Part shown: piece after piece, positions 1-8,559 of the stretch
How positions within the stretch are numbered: position 1 is the stretch's first letter
Layout: the number at the start of each line of letters is the position of its first letter
NCBI GenBank assembly: GCA_012934845.2
Contig: WNNJ02003390.1
Coordinates: 17,930 to 81,929 of the forward strand
DNA: 64,000 nucleotides
Source of the DNA: Pomphorhynchus laevis
Lineage: Eukaryota; Acanthocephala; Palaeacanthocephala; Echinorhynchida; Pomphorhynchidae
Direction: 5' to 3'
The notes under the pieces: model-generated
The model's database searches: none
What the model saw: the letters and a program-made list of their open reading frames with translations, nothing else
What the model was told of the DNA's origin: nothing
Made by a program: the position numbers and the translations under genes

Positions 1-96
1 CGAATTGCGCGCACATTTACAGCGAATACATTTGGCTGCACTCGTGTTGCAGTTGCAGCATTTTGATAGCGAAGAAGGTACTCCTCTAGGCATGTA
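1..96 (-). CDS. RLE-type LINE, CXC-like N-terminus (element Z, partial)
   Basis: The minus strand starts with MPRGVPSS followed by closely spaced Cys pairs (CCNC, then CIRCKC), and the frame runs off the left edge of the window. It matches the start of the protein encoded at 6813-7265 (MPRGMPSS, then CCGC and CKGCRC), so this is the N-terminus of another copy of the same retrotransposon family. The Cys spacing resembles CXC/tesmin-type metal-binding domains and would bind nucleic acid in the retrotransposon RNP; that role is inferred. It lies 286 bp beyond the stop of element A in the same orientation, so the two are head-to-tail. Only about 32 residues are visible, so nothing can be said about its integrity. 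Confidence 0.7.
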
Positions 97-382
97 GCGT
101 CGATTTCAGAGCGTTGATACTGAGCACAGTGATTCTTTGTTATTGATGGTTTAAAAATTCGAAGGATTGTAAGATGTTTGTTATGTTTGTTAGTTACTCA
201 TCGAGAATATTTCTCGTTAAAATGTTTTGTAATATTTATCTGATCTGAAAGCTGGACGATCTGAAAGTGTATGTTTATTAGAAACCAAACTTTTTTTAAG
301 GTCAACATGATAGAACGTGATAATAATAATTTTTTTAATTTTTTTCTTTGATAAACGATTTACATGTGTATAAGTTACTAAG
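97..382 (-). other. Spacer between head-to-tail RLE LINEs
   Basis: This holds no gene. On the minus strand it should contain the 3' UTR of element A and then the 5' leader of element Z. It is AT-rich with homopolymer runs around 290-350, and no clear tail repeat or promoter could be recognised. Confidence 0.5.
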
Positions 383-2916
383 TTATAAAAAATTCAAAGG
401 TCGACAGACAAAATCTTGAAGGCATTCTCTCTCTTCTGCGTTGGTGGGTGCGAGGTGGTGACTGACCTGAGGGTTGCCGCGGGAGCTTCTGGGGGCTCGA
501 AGACAGGCTGATGCGGATCTGGCGATTGCGAACGCCAGTCGACGTTTTATGTTGATCATAGTTTCAGCGTAGCTGACTGTGCTTCGAGCGGACTTCGCTT
601 TTGCGATTTTCTTTATCAGCGTGCTGGCTTGATTTCCAAGTCCGCCTGAAGAAGAGAATATGACTGGTACGAACGAGCTGTGTTCCACTGTGGTGATTCT
701 TTCTCCGTATTTGGACGTCTTTCTGTTTTCGTTGAACTCGAACGAAGAGTCAGGGTTGCGGTTGATGAACGATTGAGCAAAGATTGAGAAGACGCTGACA
801 TCGATAAATGTCCGCTCGTACCGTGCACCGTATAGTCCTGACCCTACCACATCCAAACGAGCGCCGTAGTCTCGCGATGTCGAAGAAGAGTTGAATTGAA
901 GGTTGTCTGGAACCGGAGACAGTTGGGGTTCAATCTCGACACTATGACATACGCTTGTTAGTTCGCGTGCGATGATGTCACGTACCCCGTCGTGTCTGAT
1001 AGTTGGCATCCCTCCCTTTTTGCATGCGAGTGCGTGTCCGATTTCGAGGTTCGCGCCGCATGGGCAACGTTTTCCTATTAAGTCCACTGGCAATTGGCCG
1101 TATCGTGTTGAGATGGCGTCTGTGAATTCTTTTGCGGTAACGTGGAAATTTTCGTGGCGTAATGGTAGGGCGCTTAACCAAGCAGATGCTCCGTCTTTTG
1201 ATGCGTGTTCGATAATCTTTTTGGTCGCTTCGGTAAACGAAGGGTTGATTCCGTTTGCGCGTCTCTCGAAAGCTAACCTGCGACGAACGGCGATCTGATT
1301 GGTGGTCATTTTCTGGGCCTCTCGTAGTGGGTCTCCAGTATGATTGCTGTCGTAATTCGAACACATACTGACAGAGTCTTCGTAATCTAGAGGGGCCACG
1401 AATAGTGGGTCGCACACCCCCAATCCTCCCATTTTGAGTGGTGAAGTCAGAATTTCGTACCGATCATCACCGCATGCCCCAGCTGTAAGTCTTGTGAGTA
1501 GTAAAGATTTAAGTGCATTGGCTAATTCCGATAGCCAGATCGGTTCGCAGCGGCAAGTTCGTAGCACATGTGTCCACTTAGCTTGGACGGCTTGAGTAAG
1601 TCCGACGTAGGCGACTTGTGGATCGATCGTTGCGACATCAGATAGTCGAGAAATGAGAAATTCCCACTTGCTTGACAATTGGGAGATCGTTGACTCGTCA
1701 AATGCCACGGAACCAATTGGGGCACCAAGTAAAAACAACCCTGAGTGGGAAGCTTGCATGTGGGGTGAGGGAAGCTCGCTTTGACTGAGCGGGAGATCAG
1801 AAAGAATTTGTGATTTCGTTGGGTTGACGTAATATCCATATTTTGGCCCTTCATTGACAAGAATATCCCAAACTTTTTTCAATTGTTTGGGAGTGCCGAC
1901 GAAGTTGGCATCGTCTGCGTACCATTTCTGCTTGATGTCGGGAACACATTGCTGAATCGAATCAATCAACGGCAGGGATGCTAGGGAGAATCCGGCCATG
2001 GCGAACGGGTCGCCTTGCGTAAATCCTTCCGTCGAGTGTAAGCTGCAGCCGCCCAACGTAAGCTCTGTTGGAGTTTGGTATATATTATACATGACACGGG
2101 AGATGGAAGGGCATATGAAATCAATGTTATGTAGCGCCACTGCTCGGTTTATTGAGTTGAAGGCGTTGGATGCATCGATTGTCATCAGACAAAGGTCGGT
2201 GCGGGAGTGGTAGGCATTTCTTATCGAGTGAATGGCGTAGTCGATTCCGCTTCTTTGTCCTGCGGCAAGCTGTACCTTATCGCAAGCGTCCTCGATGTCA
2301 GTGCGGACTATCTGTAGAATGGCCTTGCTAATTATGCGTCTGGCGGTATCACAGATTCCAATGGGTCTTATGCCGCCATTTTTCTTTTCGAGTGCAATCA
2401 GTCTACATGCCGTGAAGGCGTCTAGTGTGTGCGCGTTAACTTGTTCGGTAGCTATGAAGATTGCAAAGTAAGCCAAGGATCGGGCTAGCGTTTGTGATTG
2501 TGTGCCGAATCGTGTGAGCATGTGACGCCAAGCACAAGCGTCGAGACCGGAAGGTCCGGCTCCTCCTTTGGTGTGTTCACAAGCTCGTATGATAGAGATC
2601 TCATCTAACGCTAAGAAACTACATGAGTGGTGCTCTTTCGACTTTCTGTATGAGGAATGCATTAGGACGTCGGGGTGTAAGTCAGTGGCGAGGGTGGAGG
2701 TCTTGTAACACTGATTTTAGGGTCTTCCCGCTTATGGTGATGTCAGGTGAAAGCACTAATGAAGTTGTTTCGTCTTCTAGGACGGAAGTGCCGGCCGTTA
2801 TCTTTCCTTGTGCCAACAGATTGCAATAGCGTCTGATCCAGTCGACGACGTTTGTTCGGGTTTGCGAATCGCGGCAGCGCTGTAGATATTTTGCTTCTTC
2901 GAAGAGGGAATCAATT
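383..2916 (-). pseudogene. Reverse transcriptase plus restriction-like endonuclease, element A
   Basis: A 759-residue open frame covers 2662-383. RT motifs are in order: GPSGLD (36-41), LIALEKKNGGIRPIGI (88-103), IDASNAFN (162-169), QGDP (216-219) and the catalytic YADD (248-251). After the thumb come a CCHC knuckle (C533, C535, H543, C547) and an endonuclease-like core with ARLDV (601-605) and ERTFIDV (616-622), typical of PD-(D/E)XK nucleases that nick target DNA to prime reverse transcription. The region 2916-2663 codes for the preceding linker (RTNVVDWIRRYCNLLAQGK, then SGKTLKSVLQDLHP) in another frame and hits a TGA just before this ORF. The catalytic domains therefore look uninterrupted, but the full protein is not. 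The ORF is far richer in G+C than the surrounding AT-rich DNA. Confidence 0.8.
2911..2916. repeat. Target site duplication, left copy (tcaatt)
   Basis: The six bases tcaatt end the element A flank here and recur at 6694-6699 at the other end of the Penelope-like insertion. Joining the flanks over one copy restores continuous element A coding sequence, which supports this as the target duplication. The last bases of the element (gaggtca in the other repeat) give some microhomology, so the exact length is uncertain by a few bases. Confidence 0.7.
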
Positions 2917-3166
2917 AAATCAGCTAACTGAGTCTACGTATTGTTATATAATTATAAAATAAACAAAACATAATAATGCTAAATCAAAATTTAATAATTA
3001 AATAATAAAATTAATAATTGTTTTTAGATTTTCTATAATTTAAATCAAGTTAAAAAATAAAAATAAAAATAAAAATAAAAAATAAAAAATAAAATTTAAA
3101 ATAAACGTCATTTTTATGAATTGACTAATAAATAACAGACGTTGTATCAGAATAAGAATTAGAGGT
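2917..3166 (-). repeat. pLTR-like terminal repeat of PLE copy 1 (downstream copy)
   Basis: The segment starts aaatcagctaactgagtct on the + strand and ends tcagaataagaattagagg. It recurs at 6448-6693 with only a short length difference in an (aaaat)n tract. Related units recur inverted at 17045-17282 and directly at 22085-22290 and, more diverged, at 21297-22020 and 26110-27900. The sequence is almost all A+T with no coding potential. Confidence 0.8.
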
Positions 3167-3265
3167 CATCAGGAGGAACTGCTATGCTATCAGGTTTCGG
3201 CCCCTAACTCCTCTACCCAACATAGCAGCAGGGCCAAATACATGCTAATGATGTATTTCCTCTGA
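3167..3265 (-). other. Conserved structured box at the PLE terminus
   Basis: Reading the minus strand, CTGCTATG and CATAGCAG form an 8-bp inverted repeat. Between them lies a short hairpin whose loop is GCCGAAA, and just after them TTCCTCCTGATGACC. The same block, with the same order and spacing, is found near 17000-17065, 22020-22075 and 22295-22360, in partial form at 23365-23420, and as shortened versions at 26950-27000 and 27535-27575. The small hairpin stem keeps pairing while changing sequence (AGG/CCT here, AAG/CTT near 22050 and 22330). Penelope-like elements are known to carry ribozymes in their terminal repeats, so an RNA structure is plausible, but I could not fit it to a hammerhead. 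Confidence 0.5.
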
Positions 3266-3444
3266 AATAACTATCTAGTATCTTATTCTAATGCAAAGTA
3301 TATTATTTATTATCCATCCATAAAAATTTTCCACTTAAGAGTTTAAATTTATTCTTTATATTATTGTGTTGATTTATATATTTTACTATTTTCTGCTTGA
3401 TGTTATTTTTATAGTAACCTAGTTTAAAATATGTATCTATTAAA

Positions 3445-6018
3445 TTATTTAAATGATTTTTGAAGAAAGCCAATATCATTACATATTGTTGCAATTCTTA
3501 AAATTTCATTATTTAATGTATTATATTTTATATTATATGGTATGCATGAATGCTCATGCAAAAATATGTTTCTTGTAAATTTAAATATGTCATCTTTACG
3601 ATATAAATTAATAGTAGTTTTAGTTAATGTTAATTTAATGTTCATATCTAGATATACACCTTCTTTATCATTAATATTGGTTTTGTTAAGAATAAGGCTT
3701 TCTGGATAAATGTGCTCACTAATTGAATAAAAATTATTAGAATTAAATACACATATATCATCAATGTATCGAAACATATATTTCATATATTTATATTGTT
3801 TAGATTTAGTTTTTACACAGTTATGAACAAATTCATATTCTATAAAGCTTAAAAACAAGTCAGCTATAATTGGGCTACTATTACCACCCATTGGAACACC
3901 TTTTACTTGTCTAAATATAGATGTCCCTACTTTTAAATAATTTTGATTTATCAAAATATTTTAGGATTCTATTAATTCAATTTTATCCATATATTTATAT
4001 TTATTTGATGGTTTAATTTTTGTTAGATAGGCGTTATAATTATTATAACATATATATGTATATCTTTTTCCGAATATAAGGTTAATTAATTTTACTAACG
4101 CTTCTTTAATATCTACTAAATCTAGATTTGTATAAAGCGTACTAAAATCGTATGTATTTATATTTTGAAAATTTATTCCTTTTGTCTGTTCTAAAAATTC
4201 TTTTGTAGAATTAATACTGAAATAGTGTTTTATACCAGTATTAATTTCGATTACCTTGCAATATTTTTTAAAATGTGCTTTAATTACTTTAAGTATTTTA
4301 TTCATATAGACAGAAAGTGGTTTTAATGTACATTTAAACGCACTACATATGAACCTAGGTTTTATTGGATTTTTATGTAATTTTGGATTCCAATATAATA
4401 TAGGTATAGTTTTATTATCTAATTCAACCTTTATACCCTTTTTATCCATTATAGAACAGTGACTAGTAATAATTGTTTCTAAACTCAACTCACTACGTTC
4501 ATATGTTGGATTTACATTTAAATCATTAGAATTAACCTCTTTCATTAGTATATCATAATAAAGCTTTTTGCATATGAAGACAAAGTTATTACTAGCTTTA
4601 TCAATGGTTGTTATTATATAGTTATCCTTTAATTTAGTAAGTTCTTTATACATATCTTTATTAATTTTATCTTTCCTTTTATAATTGTTTGTTATTTTCA
4701 TTTTATTTTTAATTTTATCAAATATATAATATTTCCAAATTTTTATCTTAGATATATTCGAGCTTTCACTATTAATCAGCTTACTAAAGTAATCATTTAA
4801 GTTATTATATAACGAACTGTAAATTTTATTTTTGTCGTTGTTGTTATTTAATCTATATTTATACCCTTTTGATAGCAGCTTTCTTAATTCACAATTTTCA
4901 ATTAATTCTAGATTATGGGTACATATATGTTCATTTATTTTATCAAAACTAAGACTTTTACAATTGCATTCTGTTTCCATTATGTTTCTAATATTATCGT
5001 TACATATTGATTTTAATTCTTTATTATAATTACAAATTTTTCGTCCTAATGGTGGTAGGAGTTTATACCTTATTTTAGGAATATATTTACTTAAATCTGA
5101 CCCTATTATTTCTTTACTTTTAGAATTATTTAAAAGTCCGGCTATATTTATGTTATCTATACATTTATTAATGAAGTTTATGGTTAATGTATATTTTCTA
5201 TTGTTATTATTTACATTTATTGTACGATTATAGTATTTTGTATTACAATAACTGTCTATTATACAACTTAGCCTATCATAGTCGTTAATTAATTTTTGAT
5301 TTATTGAACATATGATATCTTTAGAAAAACTTCTTATATTTACATAAAGATCTTTTAGCTTATTATCACTTAAAAGTTGTTTTAACATTTCTAATTGTTC
5401 ATTCATATACATATCTTTTTTAATATTTTTAACTCTATTTTTCCTATTCCTTTTATCACCATGACTTCTTGGTTTGCGTTTAACCGGATTATTATAATAT
5501 AGTTGTTTATTATGTATTATACTACTTCTGCCAATTCCTTGTACCACGTCATTCAATCCTAATGGGTACATGGAATTAAGCGTTTTAATCCAAAAATCTT
5601 CTTTTTCTAATAGTTTTTGATTTAATATTGAAATGTTTTCTTCAATAATATGTTCTAAAATAAATAATTTACAGTTTTTAATATCATGTCCTATTAATCT
5701 CATATGTTTATGAAATATAGTTTGACTATTATGCTGTATATTATATATGTGTTGCCTAAACCTAGTTTTTAACATTTGATATGTTTTTCCTATATATTGC
5801 AATCCACATGTGCATTGTATTAGATACACTACACCTGCGGTATTGCAGTTACAATTATTATTAATATTTAATGAAAAACATTTGTTTGTCGTATTACTTA
5901 CGATACAATTATTATTATTTATAACATCACAAACTATACAATTTTTTCTGTTACATTTAAAAAATCTAAAATTGAAATCATTAGTACTTACGTATTTTTC
6001 CAATATTGTTGAGTACAT
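3445..6018 (-). pseudogene. Penelope-like GIY-YIG endonuclease plus reverse transcriptase
   Basis: The protein would nick DNA with a GIY-YIG domain and prime reverse transcription. Residues 22-30 hold a Cys cluster (C22, C27, C30) before the nuclease. The nuclease itself shows GVVYLIQC (62-69), YIG (75-77), KTRFRQH (84-90), a Glu-rich LLEKEDFW and the end motif LND near 156-158. RT motifs follow: WNPKLHKNPIKPRF (about 543-556), TYDFSTLYTN (about 622-631), then GVPMGGNSSPIIADLF and YIDDICVF in the last part (3445-3954), and the thumb. The GIY-YIG-before-RT order is the permuted Naiad/Chlamys arrangement. Codon use is extreme in Asn, Ile, Lys and Tyr, matching the AT-rich host DNA and unlike the LINEs. 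There is about one break, between the finger/palm part and the YIDD part. Flanking 3303-3444 encodes the decayed end of the same frame. Confidence 0.85.
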
Positions 6019-6447
6019 GTAACTTTTAAGTCATGATTTTTAACGTTGCTTTTTTGGTGTCGCCATCTAGTTTAGTTGACTCAGACTAAACTTACAACGG
6101 GCCATCCAGCAGCATCTGACAGGGGGCTGCCCTGCTTAAGGCGGTTGCAGGCTGGAACAAGATCTATAAAGATCTACCACCTTCACTCCACGCGCTACGT
6201 GACCTAGCTATTGGCCATTACCTGGTCTCTTAAACGTGATCACGTGAAGCAGTTTACATTTAAAAGTGTAAACACCTTGGGATGCAAACTTCTCCCTTTT
6301 TTAAGAATTAATAATTCATGCTTGTTTGAAAATAAGAAAAAATAATAAAGTCGTAACCAATAATGCATAGTTTCAGTATTTCTGACAGAGATCATATTAC
6401 CGGGAAAACAAAGTCCACAGGTCAATAATAACATGTCAGTAGAACAA
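6019..6447 (-). other. 5' leader of PLE copy 1
   Basis: This separates the upstream terminal repeat from the ATG at 6018. It contains an unusually G+C-rich stretch at 6085-6180 (including gggccatccagcagcatctg and a palindromic agatctataaagatct), which may be structured RNA. A short block near 6412-6440 (acaaagtccacaggt) recurs at 26690-26760, so this leader sequence was copied elsewhere. No reading frame of note is present. Confidence 0.5.
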
Positions 6448-6693
6448 ATTAAATCAGCTAACTGAGTCTACGTATTGTTATATAATTATAAAATAAACAA
6501 AACATAATAATGCTAAATCAAAATTTAATAATTAAATAATAAAATTAATAATTGTTTTTAGATTTTCTATAATTTAAATCAAGTTAAAAAATAAAAATAA
6601 AAATAAAAAATAAAAAATAAAATTTAAAATAAACGTCATTTTTATGAATTGACTAATAAATAACAGACGTTGTATCAGAATAAGAATTAGAGG
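6448..6693 (-). repeat. pLTR-like terminal repeat of PLE copy 1 (upstream copy)
   Basis: This is the second copy of the repeat at 2917-3166 in the same orientation. It begins aaatcagctaactgagtct at about 6450 and stops right after gaattagagg, at the point where the other copy continues into the structured box. The element therefore begins, on its sense strand, within or next to that box. The abrupt junction with LINE sequence at 6694 marks the element end. Confidence 0.75.
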
Positions 6694-7265
6694 TCAATTT
6701 GTTTCCACTGAGTTAGCCTCCGTTTAATAGTTTTGCGGACTAGTGAAGCTTTCCTCGTCGGAATACGTTGCAACACGCATTGAGAAAAAACGACTGCAGA
6801 TTTTAGGGCTAATTACTCGTCTTCATGGGTGAAATCTGCTTTGTTATAGAAGGCTGCAAGGATTTCAACGAACTTGTGGCTGGCGGTGCAAGTGGAGAGC
6901 GTGAGGAGGTTAGGCCTCCATTGTATGACTTCTTTGTATATTTCTCCGATCGTAGTAGCGGAGCCACTTCTTGTTTGTGAAGTGGCTGACGTAATCAGTG
7001 ATTGTACGGTAGGTTGTGAGTTGCAGACGGCGTTCGTCGCAAGTTCGGTGTTGTGAATCGGAACATTAACTTCATTCTGAATGGGCTGCGAATTGGCGAA
7101 GCCATCGTGAAATATTTCGTTGGGCGCGCGTTTGTTGGTGCAGTTTGTAGCCGAGCAGTTGATACACGGTGTGTTGCCCCGTTCGCAGCGACAACCCTTG
7201 CATTTCGCATTGGGTCCGTTGCACCCACAACACTTGACTGTTGAGCTTGGCATGCCGCGTGGCAT
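6694..7265 (-). pseudogene. CXC-like N-terminal part of element A
   Basis: The open frame (7265-6813, 150 residues) starts MPRGMPSS and carries nine cysteines within residues 12-42 (12, 13, 15, 22, 25, 27, 34, 37, 42), a pattern like tesmin/TSO1 CXC domains. A Ser/Thr-rich linker and a conserved IGEIYKEVIQWRPNLLTLST block follow; the same block appears as IDIIFQKIVGWRPSLFHLPK in the relic at 44226-44471. The TAA at 6813 is probably a nonsense change, since the frame continues with family-like sequence (RKTIKRRLTQWKQ) to the Penelope insertion point. Similar starts at 1-96 and 29647-29770 show this is a family trait. Confidence 0.75.
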
Positions 7266-7546
7266 TTTAACACTTGTATGGTTGTAGATGAATTGTAAGT
7301 TGTTGTAATTGTATAGAATGTATTTACTTTAGATTAATAGTATTTAGATTAATAGTATTACTTTAGATTAATAGTATTATTAGATTAAATTCTTTAGATT
7401 CTTTAGATAAATTTATTAAATTCTTTAGATTAATAGTATTACTTTAGATTAATGTATTTACTTTAGATATAATTTTTTTTGAAAAATGTAATTTTTTGAA
7501 AAAGAATAAGAGAAAAATTGTTCAAACATATAAGCGATTCATGATT
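7266..7546. repeat. AT-rich tandem repeat between RLE LINEs C and A
   Basis: Between 7320 and 7480 the motif ctttagattaatagtatta repeats about seven times with variation. On the minus strand it lies after the stop and short 3' UTR of fragment C and before the ATG of element A. It is either the 3' tail repeat of C or a 5' leader of A. No gene is present. Confidence 0.6.
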
Positions 7547-8437
7547 TCAACAGTCAACGAATGTGACTTTCTTAACAGCAGCCCGGCTCGTCGATCGTGC
7601 GCCTCTTATACAATTCGAGGCAGCTTTGCATAAAACAAAACCAATTTTTCTTTTTAGCTTACATATGCAATCAGCATAAGGAGTTTGCGTCTTTACGGAT
7701 TTTAACTTGGCCAGTGTGCGTAAGAAAGGCATCGCAGCGGGACCTATACCACCAGATGACGTGAAAATGACTGGAATGAAAACGGCACGCTCTACGTCCA
7801 TTATCCGCTCCTCGTATTTTGAACGTTTACGTTGCTCATGGTAATCGAAAGCACATGAAGGTTCACTCTGACACTATATGGCATGCTGATTGAAAATACA
7901 AACGTCAATAAACGTTCGCTCATATCGTGACCCAGCGAGACCGCAGCAGCTGACATCTAATCGAGCTTCATTCTCTTTGCATGTAGTGGCTCTTTGAAAC
8001 AATATAGAGGAATCTATTGGCAGTAATTTGGGTTCGATTTCAACACTAGAGCACACGGTTGATAGCTCATGTCCAAGAAGATCTCTCACTGCATTATGTC
8101 TTAATATCGGAAGTCCACCACGCTTGTATGATAGCAGGTGAGACAGCTTATTCGATCCACCGCAAACACAAGAACATTGTGGGACATGTAGCGGATCAAC
8201 ACCGTAACGAAAAGCTATGGAATCTCTAAATTCATGTGGAGTAAGAAGTTCACATTCTGAAGCAATAGGTAAAGCACTAAGCCATGTTGATGATCCGCCT
8301 ATTTTGGAAAATTTTAGGGATTGACGAATATGTGTCGGAAGTGCATTTGAAACAGCTTCTAAACGTGAAGCAAATAATTTGATTCGATTTTTGGAAAGTT
8401 CGGCAACGACATTTTGTTGAGCATGCCTTAGGTCTTG
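7547..8437 (-). pseudogene. RLE-type LINE fragment C (nuclease third only)
   Basis: Three pieces of one protein are readable: a thumb/linker region with SSTWLSALP and HEFRDSIAFRYGVDPLHVP, a knuckle (CSCVCGG then HLLSYKRGG) with LPILRHNAVRDLLGHELSTVC, and the nuclease core EARLDV...RYERTFIDV (7874-8089) followed by FIPVIFTSSGGIG (7547-7801). It is a close relative of element A and nearly identical to the fragment at 59249-59640. It lacks the RT and N-terminus, and at least two frame changes separate the pieces. The last Cys of the knuckle seems replaced (HLLSYKRGG instead of HALACKKGG). It stops abruptly at the 3' tail of the L2-like LINE. Confidence 0.75.
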
Positions 8438-8440
8438 ACA

Positions 8441-8490
8441 TAGTAATAATGATATAATAATAAGATATAATAATAACTAGATATAATAAT
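8441..8490. repeat. Microsatellite tail (gatataataataa)n
   Basis: About four copies of a 13-base AT unit adjoin the 3' end of the L2-like LINE on its downstream side. LINEs of the CR1/L2 group often end in short tandem repeats, so this is probably the tail of the element at 8491-12752. Confidence 0.55.
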
Positions 8491-8545
8491 ACAAATTTAT
8501 TTAATGTGGCAAATGCGTACAAACTGTACGCTTACAAGTCCACAA
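8491..8545 (-). other. Conserved 3' terminal stem-loop of the L2-like LINE
   Basis: On the element's sense strand GTGG...GCGTACA-GTT-TGTACGC...CCAC forms an inner 7-bp hairpin inside a short outer helix, followed by TTAAATAAATT. The sister copy at 42841-42898 has GCGTGCA-TTT-TGCACGC: one base pair differs, with both partners changed, so pairing is kept. LINE RTs bind such 3' structures to start reverse transcription; that role is inferred. Confidence 0.65.
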
Positions 8546-8559
8546 ACAAAAATGAAAAA

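Larger units (their letters stand above)
2917..6693 (-). mobile_element. Penelope-like element with permuted N-terminal GIY-YIG (Naiad-like), copy 1
   Basis: Near-identical AT-rich repeats flank the coding region in direct orientation (2917-3166 and about 6448-6693), as in the pseudo-LTRs of Penelope-like elements. On the minus strand the order is leader, one long frame starting with a Cys cluster and GIY-YIG nuclease, then an RT with YIDD, then the 3' repeat. Canonical Penelope elements carry GIY-YIG after the RT; an N-terminal position defines the permuted Chlamys/Naiad clade known from protists, algae and many invertebrates. The element is about 3.8 kb, has one visible break in the coding frame and otherwise looks complete, so it is recent. 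It has no capsid or envelope gene. Confidence 0.85.
383..7265 (-). mobile_element. RLE-type non-LTR retrotransposon (element A), split by a Penelope-like insertion
   Basis: The two parts are 7265-6694 (CXC-like N-terminus and linker) and 2916-383 (RT and nuclease). Removing 2917-6693 brings the parts together in sense: the left part ends ...TQWKQ and the right resumes ...DSLFEEAKYLQ, matching the region around 44531-44600 (RTTQLELFKEAEYIQ) of the decayed relative. The domain order is Cys-rich CXC-like domain, linker, RT with YADD, CCHC knuckle, PD-(D/E)XK-like nuclease. That is the layout of LINEs with a restriction-like endonuclease (R2/R4/NeSL/Hero-type), but I cannot assign a named clade. 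The coding length without the insert is about 3.1 kb. Two host-independent breaks are visible: a TAA ending the first part at 6813-6815 and a stop/frameshift near 2690. Confidence 0.8.

Noticed and set aside
972-1298. Plus-strand frames over element A (972-1298, 1998-2213, 2623-2829)
   Set aside because: They are shadows of the minus-strand RT/nuclease frame and have no family resemblance.
3167-3265. Hammerhead ribozyme call for the Penelope-like box
   Set aside because: CTGATGA and GAAA are present, but GAAA precedes CTGATGA by about 22 bases with no room for a proper stem I and cleavage site. The shortened copies at 26960 and 27550 read CTGCTGA, which breaks the core. It is kept only as a conserved structured box.
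2917-6693. LTR retrotransposon because of the direct terminal repeats
   Set aside because: The coding region has GIY-YIG and a Penelope-type RT, with no gag, protease, RNase H or integrase. The repeats are pLTRs.
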